Shown here: in pieces, positions 1 through 4,860 of the stretch
How positions within the stretch are numbered: position 1 is the stretch's first letter
Layout of the letters: every line of letters starts with the position of its first letter
NCBI GenBank assembly: GCA_016871655.1
Contig: VHCR01000118.1
Coordinates: forward strand, 1-5,181
Origin: Verrucomicrobiota bacterium
Lineage (GTDB): Bacteria; Verrucomicrobiota; Verrucomicrobiia; Chthoniobacterales; UBA6821
Direction of reading: 5' to 3'
Length of the DNA stretch: 5,181 nucleotides
Notes under the pieces: model-generated
What the model saw: only the letters and a program-made list of their open reading frames with translations
Told to the model about the DNA's origin: nothing
Database searches by the model: none
Program-made: the position numbers and the translations under genes

Positions 1-70
1 TAGCGCTAGCAAGGCGTCAGAGCGTGCTGCTACCGAGGTAACAGTAGCGATGACAACGCTGCTAGCGCTA
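1..70. repeat. GC-rich 70-bp imperfect palindrome at window edge
   Basis: The first ten bases (TAGCGCTAGC) are the exact reverse complement of bases 61-70 (GCTAGCGCTA). Inside these arms an interrupted stem continues: GGCG near 13-16 faces the GC-rich stretch near 57-60, GTCA faces TGAC (16-19 with 51-54), GCTG/TAC-type pairs flank the centre, and the tip is TACC/GGTA (31-34 with 37-40). It holds 40 G+C in 70 bases, against 20 in the next 70, so it stands out compositionally. It may be a dispersed intergenic palindrome (REP-like), part of a larger element cut by the edge, or the 3' end of a plus-strand gene: the frame from base 2 stays open to a TAA at 92-94. It is not followed by a T-run on the plus strand, so it does not look like an intrinsic terminator in that direction. 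Confidence 0.6.
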
Positions 71-140
71 AAAATAACAAGTAGAAATTCCTAAAATTCA
101 TTCGTCATTGGTATACCATGAGATAGAATTTATTCCTAGC

Positions 141-1544
141 TCACACCCACTCAGAAACATCATAAGACTCTTCAATATTGATCTCATCAAGAAATTCCTC
201 ATCATGCGAAATGACGATGATCGCTCCCGGGTAAGTTTGAAGCACGTTGATGACATGTTGCCGCGTTTCTAAATCAAGATTGTTCGTCACCTCGTCCAGA
301 ATGAGCAGCCGCGGAGTTTTTGCGGCGATGTGAGCGAGTGACAAGCGCGCTTTCTCTCCACCAGAGAGTTGATAAATCGGCCGATGAACTTCTTCATTTT
401 TTCGAAAAAGAAAATTGTTTAAATGACGACGCAGCTCGGAGTGCGGCCATGGGACTAGCTTGGAGAGCGACTCAAGCACGGTCTGCTGCAACGGCAGCGT
501 CGAATAATGTTGATCGAGATAGCCAATCTCTTTTGACTTTGGAACATACCAATCACCACTCTTGATCACAGCCTCATCACCCAACAACGCTTTGACGAGC
601 GTCGATTTGCCACTTCCATTTTTTCCGAGCAGAGCGATACGTCCTTTGGAATGCAAAGAAAAATAGATATCCGACAAAATCATTTTTTCTTTTTCATACG
701 CAATGGACCCTGCACTGATCGATATCATGATGCGATCTTCAATCTCTTCACTCGTCAAAGAAAATTTCGGAACAATAATTTCTGGCAAATAAAGTTCCGA
801 GAGTTGCTCCAACAAATCGTCTCTTGTGGCTCGAATCGCTTTTTTGTTTTTGTTGTGAGTCATCTCTCCCTTTCCCTGAGCGGCTCGCAGGGCCAGCTTA
901 TCGCCAGCATATTTTTTCCCACCATGTGCTTTCCTCTTGCTTGCACGCTCTTGCTCTTTCATCAAGGCATGATGAGTCGCCTTTTGCTCGCGATCGATAC
1001 GACCCAGCTCGCACTCAATGTGCTCTCGTTGAATCGCCGTTTCACACAAATAGTCATCGTAGCTTCCTGAAAAAATTGTGATCTTTTCATCGTGAAGATG
1101 CCACAACGTATCGACGCAGTGGCGCAACAACTCGGGATCGTGCGATGCGATCAAGAGCGTTCCGTCATAATCTTGAAGCAAGCGAAAGAGATATTTTCGA
1201 TGCTGACGATCGAGATGATTTGTCGGTTCATCGAGCAGCAAGAGCTGCGGATCAAGCTCCAGAGACTCTTCAAGAGCCTGAATAAGACGCTCTCCGCCGC
1301 TCCGCGATTCAAAACTCTCGATGATTTGAGGCACATAGCCGACAACCATGTTGCCAGGAATTTGAATTGTTCCACTGCTTGGCTCGACGCTGCCGCGAAG
1401 CATTTTGAGAAGCGTTGACTTTCCACTTCCGTTCCGACCGATGAGTGCAATGCGATTGCCGAAATTAATCGAGGCATTAAATTTTTCGAAACAAGTCTTC
1501 TCTAAAAAAGAAAGACTCACATTTTTAAACTGAATGGGTGACAT
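141..1544 (-). CDS. ABC-F family ATPase with shortened first ATPase domain
   Basis: A 467-aa soluble protein with two ATP-binding cassettes and no membrane segments, which defines the ABC-F class: ribosome-associated translation factors, some of which protect ribosomes from antibiotics. Cassette 1: Walker A GRNGSGKST (36-44), Q-loop VPQ (71-73), signature SGGER (82-86), Walker B LLLLDEP (101-107) with D-loop NHLD, H-loop SHD (134-136). A Lys/Arg-rich linker (about 160-270) follows, then cassette 2: Walker A GKNGSGKST (307-315), Q-loop LDQ (343-345), signature LSGGEKARL (393-401), Walker B LLILDE (413-418), H-loop SHD (446-448). Only 8 residues lie between Q-loop and SGGE in cassette 1 versus 48 in cassette 2, so the helical subdomain of cassette 1 is essentially missing. 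I recall homologues with the same short form, so this may be a subfamily trait. The ATG at 1544 follows a weak AAGAGA Shine-Dalgarno that lies inside an attenuator stem. Class assignment is firm; a resistance role is inference. Confidence 0.92.
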   Translation of the reverse strand: MSPIQFKNVSLSFLEKTCFEKFNASINFGNRIALIGRNGSGKSTLLKMLRGSVEPSSGTIQIPGNMVVGYVPQIIESFESRSGGERLIQALEESLELDPQLLLLDEPTNHLDRQHRKYLFRLLQDYDGTLLIASHDPELLRHCVDTLWHLHDEKITIFSGSYDDYLCETAIQREHIECELGRIDREQKATHHALMKEQERASKRKAHGGKKYAGDKLALRAAQGKGEMTHNKNKKAIRATRDDLLEQLSELYLPEIIVPKFSLTSEEIEDRIMISISAGSIAYEKEKMILSDIYFSLHSKGRIALLGKNGSGKSTLVKALLGDEAVIKSGDWYVPKSKEIGYLDQHYSTLPLQQTVLESLSKLVPWPHSELRRHLNNFLFRKNEEVHRPIYQLSGGEKARLSLAHIAAKTPRLLILDEVTNNLDLETRQHVINVLQTYPGAIIVISHDEEFLDEINIEESYDVSEWV

Positions 1545-1660
1545 AAAAAAATCTCTTGAGATGTTAAAGGGCTACAGCCAGCTCTCAAAGCAAGGCCGCG
1601 AGTGAGTTCAACGCCCTTTGATAAAGGGCTATTTCAAGAGATCTTTTTTCATGTTCGTGT
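1545..1660 (-). promoter_or_regulatory. Attenuator leader of the ABC-F gene
   Basis: Read on the minus strand, five elements appear in order. (1) AAAAAAGATCTCTTGA (1649-1634), inside the leader-peptide ORF. (2) GCCCTTT (1629-1623). (3) AAAGGGC (1619-1613). (4) GCCCTTT again (1572-1566). (5) TCAAGAGAT plus a T-run (1559-1545), directly before the ABC-F ATG and containing its Shine-Dalgarno-like AAGAGA. Element 3 can pair perfectly with either 2 or 4 (7 bp each), so those stems are mutually exclusive. Element 1 pairs with 5 over 9 perfect bp, extended to about 15 through a G-U and an A/U run, hiding the ribosome-binding region. A ribosome stalled on the leader ORF would cover 1 and part of 2, allow 3-4 to form, and free element 5. 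The pairings are visible; the switching mechanism is inferred from erm/msr-type leaders. A transcription-terminating reading (stem 1-5 followed by the T-run) is also possible. Confidence 0.75.
1629..1652 (-). CDS. Leader peptide MKKDLLK upstream of ABC-F
   Basis: ATG AAA AAA GAT CTC TTG AAA TAG encodes a 7-residue peptide about 40 nt downstream of the predicted transcription start and 84 nt before the ABC-F ATG. It is far too short to be called as a gene by length. Its coding bases form one arm of the stem that masks the ABC-F start region, and its stop codon overlaps the first GCCCTTT arm, so the position of a ribosome on it would decide which stems form. Its length is in the range of known stalling peptides ahead of macrolide/ABC-F resistance genes. 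No good Shine-Dalgarno is visible before it (AACACGAAC), which is the main weakness of the call. Confidence 0.55.
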   Translation of the reverse strand: MKKDLLK

Positions 1661-1676
1661 TAAAAATGTTTTCTAT

Positions 1677-1692
1677 TCTGCTTCGCTGCAGA
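1677..1692 (-). promoter_or_regulatory. 5' hairpin of the ABC-F transcript
   Basis: On the minus strand TCTGC (1692-1688) pairs with GCAGA (1681-1677) around a 6-nt loop. It begins at or within a base or two of the transcription start predicted from the promoter, so the mRNA would carry a stem at its extreme 5' end. Such stems commonly stabilise leader RNAs. The pairing is seen; the role is inferred. Confidence 0.4.
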
Positions 1693-1699
1693 TGCGAGA

Positions 1700-1727
1700 A
1701 ATATAAAAGTTTTTTCAAAAAAGTCAA
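1700..1727 (-). promoter_or_regulatory. Sigma70-type promoter for leader and ABC-F
   Basis: On the minus strand TTGACT (1727-1722) and TATATT (1705-1700) are separated by 16 bp and match the -35 (TTGACA) and -10 (TATAAT) consensus at 5 and 5 of 6 positions. The -35 box overlaps the stop codon of the upstream GNAT gene. The predicted start is near 1693, giving an untranslated leader of about 150 nt, unusually long for this compact region and consistent with a regulated leader. Confidence 0.7.
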
Positions 1728-2200
1728 TAGATGAACTTCATCCCATCATGAGTCGCTTCAAACCCCAGTTGCTCATAAAACTTCTTAGCACGTATTCGCT
1801 TTTTATTCGTTGTGAGTTGAATAATGGGAGCTTGTTGATGTTTCGCATATTCAAAAATTTTTTGAAACATCCACTCGCCAACTCCTCTCCCGCGAAACGC
1901 TTCAGCAACACGGACCGCCTCCACTTGCAGGCGATTCCCCCCCCGGAAGGTCAATGAGGGAATCAAAGTGAGATGACAGGTTCCGATAATTTGCTTTTCG
2001 AACTCAAGTACCATGAGCGCATGATTGGAGTCAGCTAGAATTTTTTCAAAAGCTTGTTCGTAACATGGCTCGGGAGTTTCAGTCAATGACTCTCTCGCTT
2101 TTCCAAGCTCATCCTCGACGAGAAGTTTTAAAATTGCTGAAAGATCACGATGTTCTGAGCAACGGAAATTTAATTTTTGAAGAAGCTTTTTGTCTTTCAT
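1724..2200 (-). CDS. GNAT family N-acetyltransferase
   Basis: A 158-aa protein with the GCN5-related acetyltransferase fold, which transfers acetyl from acetyl-CoA to an amine on a small molecule or protein. Motif A is clear: VEAVRVAEAFRGRGVGEWMF (93-112), with the RGRGVG pyrophosphate-binding loop at 103-108. Motif B/C is KKFYEQLGFEATHDGMKF (139-156), ending two residues before the C-terminus. The preceding strand IIGTCHLTLIPSL (71-83) is the usual beta-4 region. It is a single complete domain of typical length with no signal peptide. The ATG at 2200 has GAGAG close upstream and is the only sensible start before Met63. The gene ends inside the promoter of the ABC-F leader, so the two could be co-transcribed by read-through. 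The substrate cannot be read from sequence. Confidence 0.9.
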   Translation of the reverse strand: MKDKKLLQKLNFRCSEHRDLSAILKLLVEDELGKARESLTETPEPCYEQAFEKILADSNHALMVLEFEKQIIGTCHLTLIPSLTFRGGNRLQVEAVRVAEAFRGRGVGEWMFQKIFEYAKHQQAPIIQLTTNKKRIRAKKFYEQLGFEATHDGMKFIY

Positions 2201-2217
2201 GACTCTCTGAATATTAC
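2190..2217 (+). promoter_or_regulatory. Weak candidate promoter for the ATP10-like gene
   Basis: TTGTCT (2190-2195) and TATTAC (2212-2217) with a 16-bp spacer are partial matches to sigma70 boxes. They lie in the 50-bp gap between the two divergent genes and overlap the GNAT start. No better plus-strand candidate is visible there. A low-confidence positional call. Confidence 0.25.
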
Positions 2218-2250
2218 ATTATTGAGTTTAAAAAACCCATCCTGTTGTCT

Positions 2251-2763
2251 ATGCACCATTATATTTCTTCATCACAGAATTCATCGCTTCATTTTCATTC
2301 ATCGTTAAATCACGATGTTAGGATTCCGCGACTTGAAAGTCGCGATCTCAATGGAAACGATTGGCTCCTTCCTCATGATCTTCCTGCCAAAAAAACACTT
2401 TTACTTTTTGCTTTTAAGCGAGAACAGCAAAGCTCCATTGACTCTTGGGTTAATGCTTTAGGACTTCGTTCTCCAGAAAACAAAATTCCTTGGCTTGAAA
2501 TACCTCTGATCCAAAAACCATGGAAGCTCCTCAGCTCTTGGATTGACAACGGCATGAAGCGTGGCATCGAAGATCATAACTTACGTAGTCATGTCTGGAC
2601 AATTTACACAAATCGAAGTTCATTTTTAAAAACAATGAAACTTAGCTCCATTCAATCAATTTTCATTTGCGTTGCTCATCGAGATGGATCAGTGGCTGCG
2701 CTTGTATCAGGTGATTACACTTCAGCTGCAGCTCAAATTATTTTAAAGGCACTCGAAAATTAA
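2251..2763 (+). CDS. ATP10-like / thioredoxin-fold protein of unknown role
   Basis: A 170-aa protein from the ATG at 2251; a TTG two codons earlier is possible but neither start has a convincing Shine-Dalgarno. After a Ser/His-rich, probably flexible N-terminus, numbered from this ATG, the pattern is: DWLLPHDLPAKKTLLLFAFKR (about 37-57), then DSWVNAL, PWLEIPLIQKPW, SWIDNGMKRGI, WTIYTNRSSFLKTM, IFICVAHRDGSVAALVSGDYT, and a final amphipathic helix. This resembles the bacterial relatives of yeast ATP10, a thioredoxin-like fold family named for a mitochondrial ATP synthase assembly factor. No CxxC redox motif is present, so a classical thioredoxin activity is not supported. No signal peptide or membrane segment. 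It is the only plus-strand gene here, divergent from the GNAT gene and convergent with the DCC gene. Family assignment is from memory of pattern; the function in bacteria is not established to my knowledge. Confidence 0.6.
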   Translation: MHHYISSSQNSSLHFHSSLNHDVRIPRLESRDLNGNDWLLPHDLPAKKTLLLFAFKREQQSSIDSWVNALGLRSPENKIPWLEIPLIQKPWKLLSSWIDNGMKRGIEDHNLRSHVWTIYTNRSSFLKTMKLSSIQSIFICVAHRDGSVAALVSGDYTSAAAQIILKALEN

Positions 2764-2771
2764 TTTTTTTT
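2756..2771. other. Overlapping convergent stop codons in an A/T tract
   Basis: The palindrome AAAATTAATTTT (2756-2767) contains both TAA stops: plus strand 2761-2763 and minus strand 2762-2760. The genes therefore overlap by 4 bp tail to tail. The T-run (2764-2771) could serve as the U-tract for plus-strand transcripts, but no GC-rich stem precedes it, so I do not call a terminator. Confidence 0.8.
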
Positions 2772-3188
2772 ACGAATAGAACAGCTGTTAGTTGAACATG
2801 AGCGTGCTCCAAAAAAGTTTCCAAGTGGAACACGATAGCGCGCAAAAATTTCATAACCAAAAGTTCCTATGGATCGAATGATCGGCCAGGAAAGCGGCGC
2901 TACAAGCCAACCCAGGCCTATCAATCGGTAGGCTTCTATAAAAACGTCTACCTTTTTAATAACACGACCATCATTTAAAATTCCATGAATCACTCCCATC
3001 ACTTCTTCTTGAGTAAGCCCATAGGAAGCGGGATTAAAATTTGGAGAAGTAATGTCTTCAAAAGCAAGATAGCCATTTTTATTCCGCTTCGCCATCCAAG
3101 CAATTTCACGTTTACAAAAGGGACACTCTCCATCAAAAAGTAATTTGAGCTTCCAAGCAGCTGATGCCTTGTTCGTCTTATCATTCAT
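2760..3188 (-). CDS. DCC family thiol-disulfide oxidoreductase (DUF393)
   Basis: A 142-aa protein with the family hallmark LLFDGECPFCKREIAWM (16-32): the D-G-x-C-x-x-C site has Cys22 and Cys25, resembling a thioredoxin CxxC at the end of the first strand. LAFEDITS (41-48), the Gly/Asn-centred turn around 70-75, DVFIEAYRLIGLGWLVAPL (81-99) and the hydrophobic helix 94-111 followed by FARYRVPLG (115-123) are the usual remainder of the family. Two further cysteines at 131 and 136 (SCSTNSC) sit at the basic tail. Family members are predicted redox proteins with few characterised roles. The start ATG at 3188 lies 15 bp after the stop of the YciI-fusion gene and has no good Shine-Dalgarno, suggesting co-transcription and perhaps coupled translation. 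It is likely the last gene of the minus-strand unit. Confidence 0.9.
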   Translation of the reverse strand: MNDKTNKASAAWKLKLLFDGECPFCKREIAWMAKRNKNGYLAFEDITSPNFNPASYGLTQEEVMGVIHGILNDGRVIKKVDVFIEAYRLIGLGWLVAPLSWPIIRSIGTFGYEIFARYRVPLGNFFGARSCSTNSCSIRKKN

Positions 3189-3203
3189 GTGAAATAGATT
3201 TGG

Positions 3204-4097
3204 TTAAACATGGGCAGCAGAAAGAGCATCAATACACTCTTCTCTAATACGCCACATCTCTTCAAACGTATAAGAAATTTTTTTCTCAGCAATCCATAAC
3301 TTCATTTCTTTTTGATGCAGTGAAATTTTTTTGTCGCCAATTTCTCGCGGTGTGATGTTCCATTCTTTTAAAAAATCGGAAGCGGATGGATAAGTGATTT
3401 TTTCGGGAAAAGTGATATCAATGCGCTCTCCTTGATACCCAAGATAGCAATGAGTTTCAACAACTGCTGCGAGATTGTATTTTTTAAGCACAGGAGCAAG
3501 GACTGGAAATTTTTCAGCTGTCATTTCCATGAGCCCCATCATCAGCTGTAGCGGCAAATTTTGCTCCTCAGCGAGCGCAACTAGCAAGGCATGCTTCGTG
3601 CTACAAGTCCCCCTCCCTTCCTCAAGAACCAAATGAAAATGGTTGCTATTAGAATTTCGCGCATACGGAATTTGATTCACATAACAAAGAGCCTCCTTCC
3701 AATTTGTGCATCCACGCGCCATGAACTCATGTGAAAGAACTCCACGATCAGCGAGAGGATGATTGGCTAATTCGTTGAGCAGGTCACTAGAATTTGTTTT
3801 TGTTAGAAATTTGGCATAAGCAGGTGAGAGATCCCGATGATACTTCACTGCTTGAAACTCAATAATTTTGTAATCGGCCAATCCATGAACAGAAAAAGGG
3901 TCTTGTTTTAAAATAGACTCCAATTGCTCACGGCTCGCCAATTGGGAAATAATCACACCACCCGTCCTTGGGTTCATCGGCCCGGATAGTAGAAAAAAAT
4001 CAGTGGCGTAACCTTGATCTAAAAAGGCTCTATGCTCGGCTAAATATTTTTCAATTTCTTCGAGTGGTTTTTTGTAACTCAGTAAAACAACAAACAT
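3204..4097 (-). CDS. YciI-like domain fused to transglutaminase-like domain
   Basis: A 297-aa protein from the ATG at 4097. Residues 1-90 form a YciI-like domain: MFVVLLSYKKPLEEIEKYLA, then HRAFLDQG (22-29), SGPM (38-41), the Gly-Gly strand, DPF (66-68) and a closing strand YKIIEFQAVKYH. Residues about 130-235 look like a transglutaminase-type cysteine-protease fold: NQIPYARNSNSNHFHLVLEE, then GRGTCSTKHALLVALAEE with candidate nucleophile Cys165, the strand LPLQLMMG, THCYLGYQGERIDITFP with candidate His216 and Asp227. That supplies a Cys-His-Asp triad in the right order. No signal peptide, so probably cytoplasmic. An upstream TTG at 4145 extends the frame by 16 residues, but those codons are an out-of-frame reading of an SDR relic, so I chose 4097. 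The gene starts 13 bp after the relic stop. Substrate unknown; the transglutaminase-like reading is moderately confident, the YciI part strong. Confidence 0.8.
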   Translation of the reverse strand: MFVVLLSYKKPLEEIEKYLAEHRAFLDQGYATDFFLLSGPMNPRTGGVIISQLASREQLESILKQDPFSVHGLADYKIIEFQAVKYHRDLSPAYAKFLTKTNSSDLLNELANHPLADRGVLSHEFMARGCTNWKEALCYVNQIPYARNSNSNHFHLVLEEGRGTCSTKHALLVALAEEQNLPLQLMMGLMEMTAEKFPVLAPVLKKYNLAAVVETHCYLGYQGERIDITFPEKITYPSASDFLKEWNITPREIGDKKISLHQKEMKLWIAEKKISYTFEEMWRIREECIDALSAAHV

Positions 4098-4110
4098 AAT
4101 TTTATTTTCT

Positions 4111-4188
4111 TTATCTCGCCCCGCCCCAAGAAATTCCTCCATCAACGGTGATGAGAGCTGTTTTTTCTTTTAAATTGAAAAGGTCCAT
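4111..4188 (-). pseudogene. SDR gene relic: N-terminus joined to C-terminus
   Basis: A 25-codon frame (ATG at 4188, TAA at 4111-4113) begins MDLFNLKEKTALIT, the typical first strand of a short-chain dehydrogenase just before its glycine-rich NAD(P) loop. It continues without a break into VDGGISWGGAR, the family's C-terminal end. The full SDR gene to the right ends in VDGGVSWGGAR. Bases 4111-4152 match its last 42 bases (4861-4902) at 35 positions. About 230 residues of the expected protein are absent. The simplest reading is a second SDR copy reduced by an internal deletion, perhaps through short homology between the segments encoding ALIT and VIT. The frame is still open, and it starts 5 bp after the yafQ stop, but without a Shine-Dalgarno; it is not expected to encode a functional enzyme. 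Confidence 0.8.
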
Positions 4189-4193
4189 GAGGT

Positions 4194-4466
4194 TTAATTG
4201 AAAAGCTCAGAATGATTTCCTAATCGGATAAATCGAATTTCGGAAAATGTGGAAATATAGATTAAAAGCAAATCTGGCTTGAGATGATATTCTCGGCAGC
4301 CGCTGTAGTTACCTTTAAGCGAATGATCCCGAAACTTTACTGGCAGAGGAGATTTTTCCTCAGAGAGATTTTTAAAAACAAAATCCAGCAAAGCATCTAA
4401 TCCTTTTTCTCGTTGTCGTTTCTTGTAATCACGTTTGAATTGATTCGTGTAAACAAGGGTTTTCAT
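4194..4466 (-). CDS. yafQ: YafQ-type mRNA interferase toxin (RelE superfamily)
   Basis: A 90-aa toxin of the RelE/YafQ superfamily; such proteins enter the ribosomal A site and cleave mRNA during translation. The sequence shows FKRDYKK (10-16), LPVKFRDHSLKGNYSGCREYHLKPDLLLIY (41-70) and RFIRLGNHSELF (78-89). The residues known to matter in E. coli YafQ (His50, His63, Asp67, His87, Phe91) are all present two positions earlier: His48, His61, Asp65, His85, Phe89. Length equals the family norm and no residue is broken, so the toxin appears intact and active. It starts 7 bp after the antitoxin stop with little Shine-Dalgarno, suggesting translational coupling, and ends 5 bp before the SDR relic. 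The gene symbol is by homology. Confidence 0.93.
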   Translation of the reverse strand: MKTLVYTNQFKRDYKKRQREKGLDALLDFVFKNLSEEKSPLPVKFRDHSLKGNYSGCREYHLKPDLLLIYISTFSEIRFIRLGNHSELFN

Positions 4467-4473
4467 ACGAATC

Positions 4474-4791
4474 TTAAGATTTAAGTGATTTTAAAACTTC
4501 AGATGAAGACTTGAATTTTTTCTTGGATGGTTTTTCTTGAAGAGCACGACGAGTGGTGTGATTGAGGATACGATCTGCATAACGCTCTTCAATCTCTTCG
4601 ATGGTGGCATTGGAAAGATCAAGGTGGGGACGTGTTGTTAACGAAAAAGGAATGCCTTGATGAATGCAAATCTGACTAAAAAAAATATTAATCCCATCAC
4701 CAAGAGAGAGACCAAGCTTATCCAAAATGGCTTCAGCACTCATCTTTCTCTTTGCATTGACACGGGCTCTAAGAAGAGCAGTTTTACTCAT
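4474..4791 (-). CDS. dinJ: RelB/DinJ family antitoxin
   Basis: A 105-aa antitoxin partner of the adjacent toxin. The N-terminus has the DinJ ribbon-helix-helix pattern: strand TALLRARV (4-11), helix SAEAILDKLG (18-27), helix 2 SLGDGINIFFSQICIHQG (29-46), then IPFSL (47-51), matching the DinJ theme of RARID / LGLTISD / LPFDL. The remaining half is an acidic helix (TIEEIEERYADRIL, 63-76) for toxin neutralisation and a Lys/Ser-rich tail, making it some 20 residues longer than E. coli DinJ. The antitoxin-first order and 7-bp gap are standard. The ATG at 4791 has no Shine-Dalgarno and lies inside or next to a palindrome likely bound by the antitoxin. The symbol is by homology. Confidence 0.88.
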   Translation of the reverse strand: MSKTALLRARVNAKRKMSAEAILDKLGLSLGDGINIFFSQICIHQGIPFSLTTRPHLDLSNATIEEIEERYADRILNHTTRRALQEKPSKKKFKSSSEVLKSLKS

Positions 4792-4792
4792 G

Positions 4793-4839
4793 GCACAAAT
4801 GATACACTATTGTGCTTTTAAGTGAAATGAAATCTCACT
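4793..4839 (-). promoter_or_regulatory. Probable promoter and operator of the dinJ-yafQ pair
   Basis: GCACAA (4793-4798) and TTGTGC (4810-4815) form a perfect 6-bp inverted repeat with an 11-bp centre, immediately upstream of the antitoxin ATG. Ribbon-helix-helix antitoxins usually bind such palindromes to repress their own operon. On the minus strand TTCACT (4826-4821) and TATCAT (4804-4799) with a 16-bp spacer are a plausible promoter whose -10 lies inside the palindrome. Its start would fall only a few bases before the ATG, so the message may be leaderless, which fits the absent Shine-Dalgarno. A second palindrome, AGTGAGAT/ATTTCACT (4839-4821), overlaps the -35 and could be another operator or part of an SDR 3' hairpin. 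Confidence 0.5.
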
Positions 4840-4860
4840 CTGTACTGTTTGTTGTTCCTT

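Noticed and set aside
1..70. Integron attC recombination site
   Set aside because: The length and palindromic form fit, but the ends lack the GTTRRRY/RYYYAAC core sites, and no integrase or cassette array is visible.
106..120. Short palindrome TGGTATACCA downstream of the ABC-F stop as a terminator
   Set aside because: The stem is short and AT-rich with almost no loop, and no T-run follows on the minus strand.
320..1418. Several open frames of 80-140 codons on the plus strand and a 108-codon minus-strand frame opposite or inside the ABC-F gene
   Set aside because: They overlap a convincing ABC-F coding frame, show no domain patterns and read like shadow translations (runs of Phe, Arg, Ser and Cys).
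1748..1957. 69-codon plus-strand frame inside the GNAT gene
   Set aside because: It lies entirely opposite motifs A and B of the acetyltransferase and has no features of its own.
2373..2567. 64-codon minus-strand frame inside the ATP10-like gene
   Set aside because: No domain pattern; the plus-strand frame is longer and shows ordered conserved segments.
4821..4839. AGTGAGAT/ATTTCACT hairpin as an intrinsic terminator of the SDR gene
   Set aside because: Followed by TAAAAGC on the minus strand rather than a T-run; it fits an operator or processing stem equally well.
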